Positions 23,194-31,909 of a stretch of 64,000 nt of DNA are shown here, piece by piece. Positions within the stretch are counted from its first letter, which is position 1; the number at the start of each line of letters is the position of its first letter. The notes below the pieces were generated by a model. The model saw nothing but the letters and a program-made list of their open reading frames with translations. It was not told where the DNA came from and did no database searches. A program made the translations under genes and the position numbers. The DNA comes from Faeciplasma sp048393055. Lineage in GTDB: Bacteria > Bacillota > Clostridia > Oscillospirales > Ruminococcaceae. The stretch is taken from assembly GCA_048393055.1 (NCBI GenBank), contig DBFJJS010000019.1, positions 54,150 to 118,149 of the forward strand, read 5' to 3'.

Positions 23194-25287
23194 ATGGCAA
23201 AAATTATTTTGAAAAGCCGATACCTCAGAGCAGGCAGCCGTCAGCACTCGGAACATCTCATTCGCTATATCGCAAAGCGTGAGAGCGTACAGAAAATAGA
23301 TGACACATGGAAACATCAGTCTGCTACAAAAGAACAGCAAAAACTGATTGAAGAACTTGTCCGTGACTTTCCCGAAACAAAAGACAGCTTTGAGTATCGG
23401 GACTATATTTCAAAACCGAGTAAAGGTACGGCATCGGAATTCATCTCCCGCGCTATCGATGACAATGTAGATTTGATCGGCAAGCGTGAAAATTATGTTT
23501 CGTATATTGCAAAGCGACCTCGCACAGAGCGTCATGGTGCACACGGTTTATTTACGGATGCGGATGTTCCGATCAGCCTTTCCAAAGTTGCAGAGGAAGT
23601 TGCGAATCACGAAGGCAATGTGTGGACGCACATCATTTCTCTGCGCCGTGAAGACGCTGCTCGGCTTGGTTATGACAACGCCTACGCATGGCGAAACCTC
23701 CTGCGCTCGCAGGCGGAAACCATTGCCGAGAACATGAAAATCCCGTTGACCGATCTGCGCTGGTACGCTGCCTACCATGACGAGAGCTATCATCCCCATG
23801 TTCACATGGTGGTCTACTCCGCAGGAAAAGAACCGTATCTCACCAAACTTGGAATTCGGAATATCAAGGCGGCATTTGCCCGTCAGATTTTTCGTCACGA
23901 TCTTTTGCAGGTATATGTAGAACAGACCAACCACCGAAACGAGCTGACGAAAAAGAGCCGTGACATTCTTTCGGATATTATCGCCCGCATCAATTCCGGC
24001 AGCTATGACAATCCTGTGGTTACCGATCTGCTTCTCAAACTCTCCGAGCAGATGAAGCATCACAAAGGCAAAAAGGTCTATGGGTATCTTCCGCAGGCAG
24101 GACGGAATCTTGTGAACGCCGTTGTCGATGAGCTCGCAAGAGAAAAGGATATCTCTGCGCTTTATGATCTGTGGTATGAACAGCGAGACAAGATCACCGG
24201 TACCTATCAGGATACGCCGGAGCAGCGCATTCCGCTATCGCAGAACAAGGAATTCAAGGCAATCAAAAATGCGGTCATACAGGAATCGCTGAACATCCTC
24301 TATGACCGCATCACCTTTGAAGAAGCAGTATCCGAACCGGAAGAATTCGCGCCCGATGAACAGGAGCCGGAAGAAACAAAGACAGAATCGTCTGCGCCTA
24401 AAAAATGGTGGAGCGATCCCGACCATCCGCTGTTTCAATACCGTAAAGCAAAAGAATATCTTGACAAGGATAGCCCTCTATACGATCCGGCTGAAGCGGT
24501 GCGCTGGCTTCTTCTATCCGCTGCGCAGGGATACGAGTATGCGCAGTATCGTCTAGGCAAGCTGTATCTTTTGGGAGATGAGATCGAGCAGGATTTCCCG
24601 CAAGCCGAAAGCTGGTTCGAAAAAGCTACTGATCAGGGCAACAGCTACGCGAAATATTCCCTTGCCAAAATGCACCTTGCGGGGTTGGCACAAATAAGTG
24701 ACGAGCACAAGGCGGTGCGGCTGCTTCGGGAATCTGCGAATGACGGGAATGGGTGGGCGCAGTATCTGCTCGGTAAATTCTGTTTTCGAGGTGAGCATAC
24801 CGAAAAGGATGTATTTGAGGCGGAGCGCTTGCTGAATGCTTCCGCAGAGCAGAAAAACAGTCAGGCACAATATCTCCTTGCAAAACTGTATCTCTGTGAA
24901 GACGGGATTCCAAAGGATATGGGAAAGGCTCTTTATTGGCTGTGGGAATCCGTAAAACAGAAAAATCAATACGCGCAGTATCAGCTTGGAAAGATGCTGC
25001 TGTTCGGAAAAGAAACGGATCGGGATGTAGAAACCGGCATTGCTCTGCTATCGGCATCCGCAGAACAAGGAAATGTGTATGCCGCAAGACTGCTGCAAAA
25101 CTATTACAGCGGCAGACTGAGAAATCCGTCTGTCGGCATGGCGTCCGTTCGTCTGCTCTCTCAGCTTGCGCGGATGTTTGGAGATCGTCTGCACAAAAAT
25201 GAGGGCGGTCAGCGGGCAGTTATTGAAAAGAAGCTGCGGCAGAAAATCGAAGAAAAAAAACAGGCCCATGGTATGAAAATGGGATAA
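23194..25287 (+). CDS. MobP-type relaxase with C-terminal Sel1 repeats
   Basis: 697 residues. The relaxase core occupies about 1-330: an N-terminal YLRAGSRQHSEHLIRYIAKRE, a Tyr-rich nicking region, and the metal-binding HPHVH at 200-204 (HDESYHPHVHMVVYSAGK). After a Glu-rich linker (370-400), residues 410-640 hold about six Sel1/TPR-like repeats (AAQGYEYAQYRLGKLYLLG, ATDQGNSYAKYSLAKMHLAG and others). Relaxases cut oriT and pilot the strand into the recipient. Sel1 repeats bind proteins, so the tail may dock to the coupling protein or to a recipient factor. This is the MobP3-like type of Tn1549 relatives. Confidence 0.92.
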   Translation: MAKIILKSRYLRAGSRQHSEHLIRYIAKRESVQKIDDTWKHQSATKEQQKLIEELVRDFPETKDSFEYRDYISKPSKGTASEFISRAIDDNVDLIGKRENYVSYIAKRPRTERHGAHGLFTDADVPISLSKVAEEVANHEGNVWTHIISLRREDAARLGYDNAYAWRNLLRSQAETIAENMKIPLTDLRWYAAYHDESYHPHVHMVVYSAGKEPYLTKLGIRNIKAAFARQIFRHDLLQVYVEQTNHRNELTKKSRDILSDIIARINSGSYDNPVVTDLLLKLSEQMKHHKGKKVYGYLPQAGRNLVNAVVDELAREKDISALYDLWYEQRDKITGTYQDTPEQRIPLSQNKEFKAIKNAVIQESLNILYDRITFEEAVSEPEEFAPDEQEPEETKTESSAPKKWWSDPDHPLFQYRKAKEYLDKDSPLYDPAEAVRWLLLSAAQGYEYAQYRLGKLYLLGDEIEQDFPQAESWFEKATDQGNSYAKYSLAKMHLAGLAQISDEHKAVRLLRESANDGNGWAQYLLGKFCFRGEHTEKDVFEAERLLNASAEQKNSQAQYLLAKLYLCEDGIPKDMGKALYWLWESVKQKNQYAQYQLGKMLLFGKETDRDVETGIALLSASAEQGNVYAARLLQNYYSGRLRNPSVGMASVRLLSQLARMFGDRLHKNEGGQRAVIEKKLRQKIEEKKQAHGMKMG
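24420..25110 (+). repeat. Sel1-type repeats in relaxase
   Basis: About six 36-residue units with the pattern A..G...AQY.LG..YL.G. The period is clear by eye; later units diverge. Confidence 0.75.
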
Positions 25288-25305
25288 TGATGAAAGGAAA
25301 AGTTC

Positions 25306-26262
25306 ATGTCACAATACATTCACTTTACAGAAGAGCAAAAACGGACAGCTCGGCAAATCGATATTGCCGAGCTGCTTCGCTCTCAGGGCGAAATCGTAAA
25401 ACGCTCCGGTTCGGAGTATGAATGGCGAAACGGCAGCGCCAAGGTCACCATCCGAGGTAACTTGTGGTTTCACCAGTATGACAGACAAGGCGGAGACGCC
25501 ATTGATTTTGTACAGAGGTTCTATAACAAAAGCTATCCCGAAGCGATGGAGTATCTGCTATCCGGCAGTGGCGGCACTCTCACTGTGTCTCCGCCTATTG
25601 TCAGGGAAGTAAAACCATTTGAACTGCCGCCAAAAAACGAGAATATGCGCCGGGCTTATGCGTACCTTCTGAACCGGCGCAGAATTGATAAAGAGGTACT
25701 GAACGCCTTTGCATACCGGCAGATGATCTACGAATCGGAAAAATATCACAATGTTGTTTTCGCAGGTTTTGATTTGGACGGTGTTCCCCGTCATGCCCAT
25801 AAGCGGGGCAGCGGCTCGGAAAGCAGCTACAAGGGAAATGCAGATGGCAGCGATCCGAGATACAGCTTTCACCGGCACGGCACAAGCGAGCGCCTCTATC
25901 TTTTTGAAGCGCCGATTGATATGCTCAGTTTTATCTCTATGTACAAGGAGAATTGGAGAGACCACAGCTATGCCGCCGCCTGCGGCGTATCCGATCAGGT
26001 CATGTGGCAGATGATGAAAGACAATCCGAGCATCGAATATGTGTATTTGTGTCTCGACAATGATGAACCCGGTCAGCAGGCTGTTCACCGGATCAGGAAA
26101 AAACTGTCCAAACAAGGAATCCAATCCGAAATTCTCATTCCCACCCGAAAAGACTGGAATGAGGACAGGCAAGCTGCCTGTGCCAATGCTCCGCACAAAA
26201 GTGCGGAGTTTTCTATATCCGAAGAAAGTGAGGATTATCCATGTCCGGTATTACAACTCTAA
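25306..26262 (+). CDS. DUF3991/toprim primase-like protein
   Basis: 318 residues. The N-terminal part (VKRSGSEYEWRNGSAKVTIRGNLWFHQYDRQGGDAIDFVQRFYNKSYPEAMEYLL) resembles the CHC2 domain of primases but lacks Cys ligands. DUF3991 follows, then a toprim domain with EAPIDMLSF and the metal-binding DxD in YLCLDNDEPG. It probably primes the transferred strand. Conserved beside relaxases of this class. It overlaps the coupling protein gene by 22 bases. Confidence 0.85.
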   Translation: MSQYIHFTEEQKRTARQIDIAELLRSQGEIVKRSGSEYEWRNGSAKVTIRGNLWFHQYDRQGGDAIDFVQRFYNKSYPEAMEYLLSGSGGTLTVSPPIVREVKPFELPPKNENMRRAYAYLLNRRRIDKEVLNAFAYRQMIYESEKYHNVVFAGFDLDGVPRHAHKRGSGSESSYKGNADGSDPRYSFHRHGTSERLYLFEAPIDMLSFISMYKENWRDHSYAAACGVSDQVMWQMMKDNPSIEYVYLCLDNDEPGQQAVHRIRKKLSKQGIQSEILIPTRKDWNEDRQAACANAPHKSAEFSISEESEDYPCPVLQL

Positions 26263-28067
26263 TTGTTGTTGCTTTGGTTATGTTTTGTGCGCTGGGCGGC
26301 GTAACCCTCCTTGCCAATATCTATAACCTCAACAACATCAAATCCAAAACGGTCGGTGACGGCCAGCACGGTACGGCTCGCTTCGCATCCAAATCGGAAA
26401 TCCGGCGCACTTATAAGCAGATACCGTTTACTCCGGATCTGTGGCGGGAGAAAGCAAAGAAAAATGCATTGCCTGAGCTGCCGCAGGGTATCATCGTAGG
26501 CTGTCGGAACAAAGGCGGCGAAACGATTGCCATGGTGGATGACGCCGATGTCCACTGCATGATGGTCGGCGCGGCGGGCTGCGGCAAAACCGCCTACTGG
26601 CTGTATCCGAATCTGGAATATGCCTGCGCCAGCGGGATGTCCTTTTTAACCACTGACACCAAGGGCGACCTTTACCGAAACTACGGCGGCGTGGCAAGGG
26701 ACTGCTACGGTTACAATGTAGCGGTGATTGACTTGCGTAACCCAACCAAATCGGACGGAAACAACCTGCTGCACCTTGTGAATAAATATATGGACTTGCA
26801 TAAGGCAACTCCCGGCGATGTGGCATACAAAGCAAAATCCGAGAAGTACGCCAAAATTATCTCCAAGACGCTCATCTACGGTGACGGCGATACCTCCGCC
26901 TACGGTCAGAACGCTTTCTTTTACGATTCCGCCGAAGGTCTTTTGACCTCGGTTATTCTTTTGATTGCGGAATTTGCAGAACCCAAAGAACGCCATATCG
27001 TATCGGTGTTCAAGCTGATACAGGAACTGCTGGCGCCCAGCGGTGTCAAGGGAAAGAATCATTTTCAGCTTCTAATGGATCGTCTGCCCGCCGATCATAA
27101 AGCAAGGTGGTTTTCCGGCGCGGCGCTCTCTACCGGCGATCAGGCAATGGCGAGTATTATGAGTACGGCGATGTCCCGTCTGAACGCTTTTCTCGATAGC
27201 GAGATGGAACAGGTTTTGTGTTTTGATACCGCTATTGACGCGGAAAAGTTTTGCAACGAGAAGTCCGTTGTTTTTATTGTCATGCCGGAGGAAAATCCGA
27301 ATTCTTTCTTTATGGTATCCCTGCTCATCCAGCAGCTCTACCGTGAGATATTGGCGGTTGCCGATGAAAACGGCGGCAAGTTGCCGAATCGCGCCATGTT
27401 TTACTGTGATGAATTCGGAACGCTGCCGACCATACAGTCTGCTGAAATGATGTACTCCGCTTCTCGTTCAAGGCGGCTTTCTATCGTTAGCATCATTCAG
27501 AGTTATCAGCAGCTTGAAAAGAACTATGGCAGAGAGGGCGCCGCCATTATTCAGGACAACTGCCAGCTTACCATTGCGGGCGGCTTTGCTCCCTCCAGCG
27601 AAACGGCGGACATTATCTCCAAGGCGCTTGGCACACGCACGGTCATGACCGGCTCGGTATCAAGAAGCAAGAACGATCCGTCCCAAAGCCTGCAGATGAC
27701 GGAACGCCCACTGATGACGGCGGACGAGCTGAAAAGCATGAAGAAAGGTTCCTTTATTGTGATGAAAACCGGAGCGCATCCCTTTGTTTCAAGGCTCAAG
27801 CTGTTCATGAAATGGGGGATCTCCTTCCCGAAAGAATCTTATACAATAAAAGATCGGGGAGCACGAAAGGTACGTTATATCTCCCGCGAGAAACTGATAC
27901 GCGCGATTACAGACAAATATCCGCCCAGAAAAAAGCAGATATATATACCACCTGATGATGCATCCGGCGGGCAGATGATGACCGAGCCTGTGGAGACAAC
28001 CTTGGCACAGGAAGTCAATCATGCAGCACAGCAGGAAAAGATTGCAAAACCAATACGGACAGGTTAA
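26241..28067 (+). CDS. virD4: VirD4/TraG type IV coupling protein
   Basis: 608 residues. An N-terminal membrane helix (residues 5-27) is followed by Walker A GAAGCGKT at 110-117 and the TraG block LTTDTKGDLYRNYGG; Walker B is in NRAMFYCDEFGTLP and the C-terminal motif in RSRRLSIVSIIQSYQQLEKNYG. It is the hexameric ATPase that hands the relaxase-DNA complex to the channel. Full length for the family. Confidence 0.95.
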   Translation: MSGITTLIVVALVMFCALGGVTLLANIYNLNNIKSKTVGDGQHGTARFASKSEIRRTYKQIPFTPDLWREKAKKNALPELPQGIIVGCRNKGGETIAMVDDADVHCMMVGAAGCGKTAYWLYPNLEYACASGMSFLTTDTKGDLYRNYGGVARDCYGYNVAVIDLRNPTKSDGNNLLHLVNKYMDLHKATPGDVAYKAKSEKYAKIISKTLIYGDGDTSAYGQNAFFYDSAEGLLTSVILLIAEFAEPKERHIVSVFKLIQELLAPSGVKGKNHFQLLMDRLPADHKARWFSGAALSTGDQAMASIMSTAMSRLNAFLDSEMEQVLCFDTAIDAEKFCNEKSVVFIVMPEENPNSFFMVSLLIQQLYREILAVADENGGKLPNRAMFYCDEFGTLPTIQSAEMMYSASRSRRLSIVSIIQSYQQLEKNYGREGAAIIQDNCQLTIAGGFAPSSETADIISKALGTRTVMTGSVSRSKNDPSQSLQMTERPLMTADELKSMKKGSFIVMKTGAHPFVSRLKLFMKWGISFPKESYTIKDRGARKVRYISREKLIRAITDKYPPRKKQIYIPPDDASGGQMMTEPVETTLAQEVNHAAQQEKIAKPIRTG

Positions 28068-28079
28068 GGAGGTGGTTCT

Positions 28080-28334
28080 GTGCCGTATTATACCAAGCTG
28101 TACCAAACCGATCTGCCGCACCGCGCAAAGCTGGTGTACCTCTATCTTCACGACAGAATGGACAATGAACGAAAGGCATGGCCGGGAATCAAAACTATTG
28201 CGGAGGATCTTTCTCTCTCTCGAAGCACCGTCAAGCGAGCCATTAAAGATTTGGAAAAAGCTACCCTCATACGAAAAGAGCTGCACTATCGGGAAAACGG
28301 TAGTGTGACCTCAAATCGGTATTTTCTGATTTGA
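28080..28334 (+). CDS. Helix-turn-helix protein
   Basis: 84 residues from GTG 28080, preceded by AAGGAGGTGG. YYTKLYQTDLPHRAKLVYLYLHDRMDNERKAWPGIKTIAEDLSLSRSTVKRAIKDLEKATLIRKELHYRENGSVTSNRYFL is a winged-helix of the replication-initiator/DnaD-like type. Last gene of the transfer operon. It could repress the operon or bind an origin. Confidence 0.8.
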   Translation: MPYYTKLYQTDLPHRAKLVYLYLHDRMDNERKAWPGIKTIAEDLSLSRSTVKRAIKDLEKATLIRKELHYRENGSVTSNRYFLI

Positions 28335-28769
28335 GCCGAAAAACCAAACCTCGTCCGCCAAGGGAGTATTATGCATAAACGGTGGACTGAGGGGCGGTTC
28401 AAAATGAGCCGCCCCTAACTACCCATTTTAAGAGAAACTACATCAGAAAGAAAAAACACCAAAATCTTATCTTATCTGAAAACTGAAATCTTACGGACAA
28501 GAAAGACGGTTCCTTCATCACGCAGGAGTATACCGCATTTTTTCTGCTGCTTTTCTGTACTTTTCATTCAGGTTATGAAGAAAACTGCACGGATTTTTAG
28601 CGTTTGTTTGCTTTCTGATAGCTCCGCGGTTTTATTCCCGCAGAGCGGTTTTCTATGTGATTTCAAAAATCCTGCGTAACTATGTTCATGCTCTGCGTTA
28701 GTATCAGTGCTGGTTATTCATAAGGAAAAGGTCTCTGTGTCAAAATGACTTTCCTTGAAAAAGCATCGA
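28335..28769. other. Non-coding stretch after transfer operon
   Basis: No supported gene. A perfect 8-base inverted repeat (AGGGGCGG, 28390-28397, with CCGCCCCT, 28409-28416) may end the operon, though no T run follows. A weaker stem (GCTCCGCGG / CCCGCAGAGC) lies near 28620-28645. Confidence 0.5.
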
Positions 28770-28810
28770 CAGCAAAAAGTTCCGGCACCACAGTCGTGAG
28801 TGCCGAAACT
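28770..28810 (-). terminator. Terminator of the rrf2-like transcript
   Basis: On the minus strand AGTTTCGGCAC pairs with GTGCCGGAACT (one mismatch) and runs into six T. It closes the Rrf2 gene's transcript. Confidence 0.7.
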
Positions 28811-28834
28811 ATCCCCACATATGTAAAGTGAGTT

Positions 28835-28885
28835 TTACTTAGGAATCTTATAGAGAATGCCTTCCAATTTATACTGTTCGATCAT
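28835..28885 (-). CDS. Possible 16-codon ORF coupled to rrf2-like gene
   Basis: ATG overlaps the Rrf2 stop (ATGA) and reads MIEQYKLEGILYKIPK before TAA; the terminator follows. The coupling is suggestive, but such a short product is unproven. Confidence 0.25.
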   Translation of the reverse strand: MIEQYKLEGILYKIPK

Positions 28886-29364
28886 TTCCCCGCTATTTTT
28901 GGCGTTTTAATAGAAGCAAATGGGGTAATGTCTCTGTTGTTACAAACATGATAATCAGCAATAATCTTTTCTAAGGTAATCTTTTCTAAGCTCACTTTCA
29001 AATCATTCCGTATTTTTTCGTAAGATCGATCAAGGACAGCGTGGATATTCTGACCGATCGGACAGAACGAAGAAGGCGCTGCATGCACCCCGATCAATTT
29101 GGATAAAAAATCCGGTTCCAATGCCCTACCCAAGCGGTATAGACTGATTTCGCCGGGATGGCAGTTCAAAGTCGCGCCGCCTGTCCCGTGCTTTACCGAT
29201 ATGATCCCATCCTTTTTGAGAGCACTCATGATATTTCGAATGGTAACGGCGTTTACACCTGTGGAGCAGGATAACAGTTTGCTGGTAACTTTTGTTTTTT
29301 CTCCGTACTCATAAATAAAAAGAAGACAATGAAGCGTGACGGAGCATTTGGTACTGATGTGCAT
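28882..29364 (-). CDS. Rrf2 family transcription regulator
   Basis: 160 residues. HTH in KTKVTSKLLSCSTGVNAVTIRNIMSALKKDGIISVKHGTGGATL (recognition helix plus the Gly-rich wing of Rrf2), then FCPIGQNIHAVLD. Only one of the Cys of the iron-sulfur IscR/NsrR type is kept in place, so it may be of the YwnA/CymR-like, cluster-free kind. It is divergent from the EFR1 gene, and the two promoters are back to back. Probably represses the redox pair and itself. Confidence 0.88.
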   Translation of the reverse strand: MHISTKCSVTLHCLLFIYEYGEKTKVTSKLLSCSTGVNAVTIRNIMSALKKDGIISVKHGTGGATLNCHPGEISLYRLGRALEPDFLSKLIGVHAAPSSFCPIGQNIHAVLDRSYEKIRNDLKVSLEKITLEKIIADYHVCNNRDITPFASIKTPKIAGK

Positions 29365-29397
29365 AAAGTCTCACTTTCCTTATGGATTTCATTTCTA

Positions 29398-29471
29398 TTA
29401 TAGTACAAAAAATCCGACCTGTAAACATTGACATTACACCTTGCATGGATTATAATTAATTGTAGGTGTAA
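29398..29471. promoter_or_regulatory. Divergent promoters with inverted repeat (Rrf2 operator)
   Basis: Plus strand: TTGACA (29428-29433), 17 bases, TATAAT (29451-29456). Minus strand: TTTACA (29425-29420), 17 bases, TATAAT (29402-29397). The two -35 boxes are two bases apart. TTACACC (29434-29440) and GGTGTAA (29465-29471) are inverted and flank the plus -10 box. Likely binding site of the Rrf2 protein. Confidence 0.75.
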
Positions 29472-29497
29472 AATTAAATATTACAGGAGGACTCACT

Positions 29498-30259
29498 ATG
29501 CGTGTTTTTCAGATCGTTTTCAGCCCAACCGGTGGGACGCAGAAGGTTGCGGATATTATTACATCGAAATGGGATAAGCCTGCTGAGAAAATCGATTTAT
29601 CCGACCCCAAAACGGATTTTGCTGCCGTCAGCTTAGAAAAAGAGGATATCGCCGTTATCGCGGTGCCTTCCTTTGGAGGGCGTGTACCGGCCCTGGCTAC
29701 AGAACGGCTTGAAAAAGTCCACGGCAATGGGGCTATGTGCGTTGCTGTTTGTGTATATGGCAACCGGGCATATGAGGATACCCTGATTGAACTGACGGAT
29801 ACTGCGGCGAAGAGCGGCTTTCGGGTAATCGCCGGGATTGCGGCCATTGCGGAGCATTCCATCATGCACCAATACGCAACAGGCCGGCCGGACGATGAGG
29901 ATAAAAGCGAGCTGCAGGGTTTTGCTGAAAAAATCCTTGCGAAAATCAGCGGTGAGGATATGGCTGCCCCGCAAATCCCGGGGAATCGACCCTATAAAAA
30001 AGCCGGCGGCGCTGGCCTGGTTCCGAAGGCGGATCACAAGTGTATTTCGTGCGGCCTTTGTGCCGAAAAGTGCCCGGCTCAGGCAATCAGCAGGGAAAAC
30101 CCCAGGGAGACAGACGGTAAAAAATGCATTTCCTGTATGCGCTGCGTTTCCATCTGTCCGCAGTCAGCCCGCAAAGTGAACAGCGCTATGGTGGCTGTAG
30201 CGGCAATGGCGATCAAGAAAGCCTGTTCCGAAAAGAAGAGCAATGAGCTTTTCCTGTAA
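29498..30259 (+). CDS. EFR1-type flavodoxin-ferredoxin fusion
   Basis: 253 residues. The N-terminal flavodoxin domain has the FMN phosphate loop SPTGGT (10-15) and PSFGGRVPALATERL; the C-terminal domain has two 4Fe-4S motifs, Cys182/185/188/192 and Cys210/213/216/220 (each CxxCxxCxxxCP). It would carry electrons between flavin and iron-sulfur partners in the cytoplasm. ACAGGAGG precedes the ATG. Likely partner: the nitroreductase 15 bases downstream. Confidence 0.92.
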   Translation: MRVFQIVFSPTGGTQKVADIITSKWDKPAEKIDLSDPKTDFAAVSLEKEDIAVIAVPSFGGRVPALATERLEKVHGNGAMCVAVCVYGNRAYEDTLIELTDTAAKSGFRVIAGIAAIAEHSIMHQYATGRPDDEDKSELQGFAEKILAKISGEDMAAPQIPGNRPYKKAGGAGLVPKADHKCISCGLCAEKCPAQAISRENPRETDGKKCISCMRCVSICPQSARKVNSAMVAVAAMAIKKACSEKKSNELFL

Positions 30260-30274
30260 AGGCGAGGATTGAAA

Positions 30275-30934
30275 ATGGATATATTGCAGGCAATGAAGGA
30301 ACGGCATTCCGTAAGGGCCTACACAGGGCAAAAAATTGAATCGGAAAAGCGGAAACAATTAGATGCCTTAATCCGAGCGTGCAATGAGGAAAGCGGACTG
30401 CACATACGGATCCGCTACGATGACCCGACCGGATTTGATTCAAGGCTTGCCCATTACGGCAAGTTCCAAAATGTGGACAATTATATTATCTTGGCCGGAA
30501 AACCTTCCCGGGATTTACAGGAGAAATGCGGGTATTACGGAGAAAAAATCGTCCTTGAAGCACAGATGATGGGCCTGAACACCTGTTGGGTGGCACTGTC
30601 TTTCAATAAGTCCGCTGTAGAAAGGTTCATTCCGACCGGCGAAAAAATGGTTCTGGTCATCGCCATCGGTTATGGGAAAACACAAGGGACAGCCCACAAA
30701 GGAAAGACTCTAGAAGGCGTTCTGGACACAAAGGGCGAGGTTCCAGACTGGTTTCAAAAAGGCGCCGAGGCGGCGCTTCTTGCTCCAACAGCAATCAACC
30801 AGCAGAAATTTAAAATTGGAATGAAGGATGGGAATCCCACTATCCGCATTGCGGGGATGGGTCCTTATACAAAAATTGATCTTGGGATCGTGAAATACCA
30901 TTTTGAGGCAGCGTCAGGTCATAAAGTGAAATAA
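30275..30934 (+). CDS. TM1586-like nitroreductase
   Basis: 219 residues from ATG 30275; a TTG at 30269 is possible. MKERHSVRAYTGQKIE opens the FMN-binding fold; EKCGYYGEKIVLEAQMMGLNTCWVALSFNK and the second half AEAALLAPTAINQQKFKI show the internally duplicated TM1586-type architecture. Predicted FMN oxidoreductase, possibly of nitro compounds or quinones. In an operon with the EFR1 protein and under Rrf2. Confidence 0.88.
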   Translation: MDILQAMKERHSVRAYTGQKIESEKRKQLDALIRACNEESGLHIRIRYDDPTGFDSRLAHYGKFQNVDNYIILAGKPSRDLQEKCGYYGEKIVLEAQMMGLNTCWVALSFNKSAVERFIPTGEKMVLVIAIGYGKTQGTAHKGKTLEGVLDTKGEVPDWFQKGAEAALLAPTAINQQKFKIGMKDGNPTIRIAGMGPYTKIDLGIVKYHFEAASGHKVK

Positions 30935-30993
30935 AGCCGGTATCTGTGATGGCGATTTGTCGCTGTTAGGAGAAATAAAAAGGAGTGTTTTAT

Positions 30994-31527
30994 ATGAATC
31001 GTACAGTATCACGCGTTCTGTGGATTATCGCTGGTGTTCTTTTAATCATCGCAGGCATTTACTGCCTGTGCAATCCGGATGTCGGGCTGTTGTCGCTTTC
31101 CCTGTATATCGGGATAGCCATGCTGATTTCCGGTATCATCGACATCGTAATATTTGCAAAGTGGAATGGAAAGATGTTCGGCGCGGGCTGGTTCCTGGCG
31201 GACGGTATTTTGACGGTGCTGCTTGCCCTGTTCCTGCTGTTCAATCAGGCGTTTACCATGTTGTCCCTGCCCTTTATCTTCGGCATGTGGCTGCTGTTTT
31301 CCGGTATCAACCAATTTGTCAATTCCTTTGAGCTGCAAACTCTCGGCGTCAAAGGATGGGGCTGGCTGACTGCCCTGGGCGTCCTGCTGGCTGTCGTGGG
31401 CTTTTTCTCCCTCTTTGATCCGATTGCCAATCTGTTTGCGCTGAGCATTCTTGTGGGAATTTTGCTGATTTGCGAAGGCGTCGCGGCAATTGTGCGGGCC
31501 TGCATCTCCCACCGGTTGTGGAGATAA
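30994..31527 (+). CDS. HdeD-like (DUF308) membrane protein
   Basis: 177 residues from ATG 30994, with AGGAG nine bases upstream. Six predicted membrane helices in three pairs (WIIAGVLLIIAGIYCL, LYIGIAMLISGIIDIVIFA, FLADGILTVLLALFLLF and others), as in the DUF308/HdeD family. HdeD is linked to acid and heat resistance in enteric bacteria. Here it follows the redox pair after 59 bases and ends before a hairpin. Confidence 0.85.
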   Translation: MNRTVSRVLWIIAGVLLIIAGIYCLCNPDVGLLSLSLYIGIAMLISGIIDIVIFAKWNGKMFGAGWFLADGILTVLLALFLLFNQAFTMLSLPFIFGMWLLFSGINQFVNSFELQTLGVKGWGWLTALGVLLAVVGFFSLFDPIANLFALSILVGILLICEGVAAIVRACISHRLWR

Positions 31528-31602
31528 AGCTTGTGCCGCTCTTTTACAGACGAGCCGAAGGTCTATGCGCTGTAATTGGGCCATATGTGACCTGGGGATA
31601 AC

Positions 31603-31652
31603 AAAGAGCCATGTATCTACTGGGCATTTAAGTAGGTGCATGGCTCTTTTCT
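31603..31652 (+). terminator. Hairpin between hdeD-like gene and feoA
   Basis: AAAGAGCCATG and CATGGCTCTTT pair perfectly, extended by TCTAC/GTAGG, and run into TTTC. It ends the upstream operon or serves as a leader to feoA, whose GGAGG is about 15 bases on. Confidence 0.65.
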
Positions 31653-31678
31653 TCAATATATCTTTGGAGGTGTAGGCA

Positions 31679-31909
31679 ATGTTCTTAAAGGATGCCCAAA
31701 TAGGACATACCTATGTGGTGGAAAACATCCATCTTCCATTTCAGTTGGAGCGCCGCCTTGAGGCGCTGGGGATGACCCGGGAGACCCCGGTCTCCATATT
31801 GAACCGTAAGGGAAAAGGAATTCTGATCATTAAACTCCGGGGAACCCGATTTGCCTTGGGATACAATATTACGAGGAATATTGAAGTGAAGGAAGGTGGG
31901 GCGGAATGA
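31679..31909 (+). CDS. feoA: Ferrous iron transport protein A
   Basis: 76 residues with an SH3-like beta fold: MFLKDAQIGHTYVVENIHLPFQLERRLEALGMTRETPVSILNRKGKGILIIKLRGTRFALG. It is the cytoplasmic partner of FeoB. GGAGGTG before the ATG; overlaps feoB by four bases. Confidence 0.93.
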   Translation: MFLKDAQIGHTYVVENIHLPFQLERRLEALGMTRETPVSILNRKGKGILIIKLRGTRFALGYNITRNIEVKEGGAE

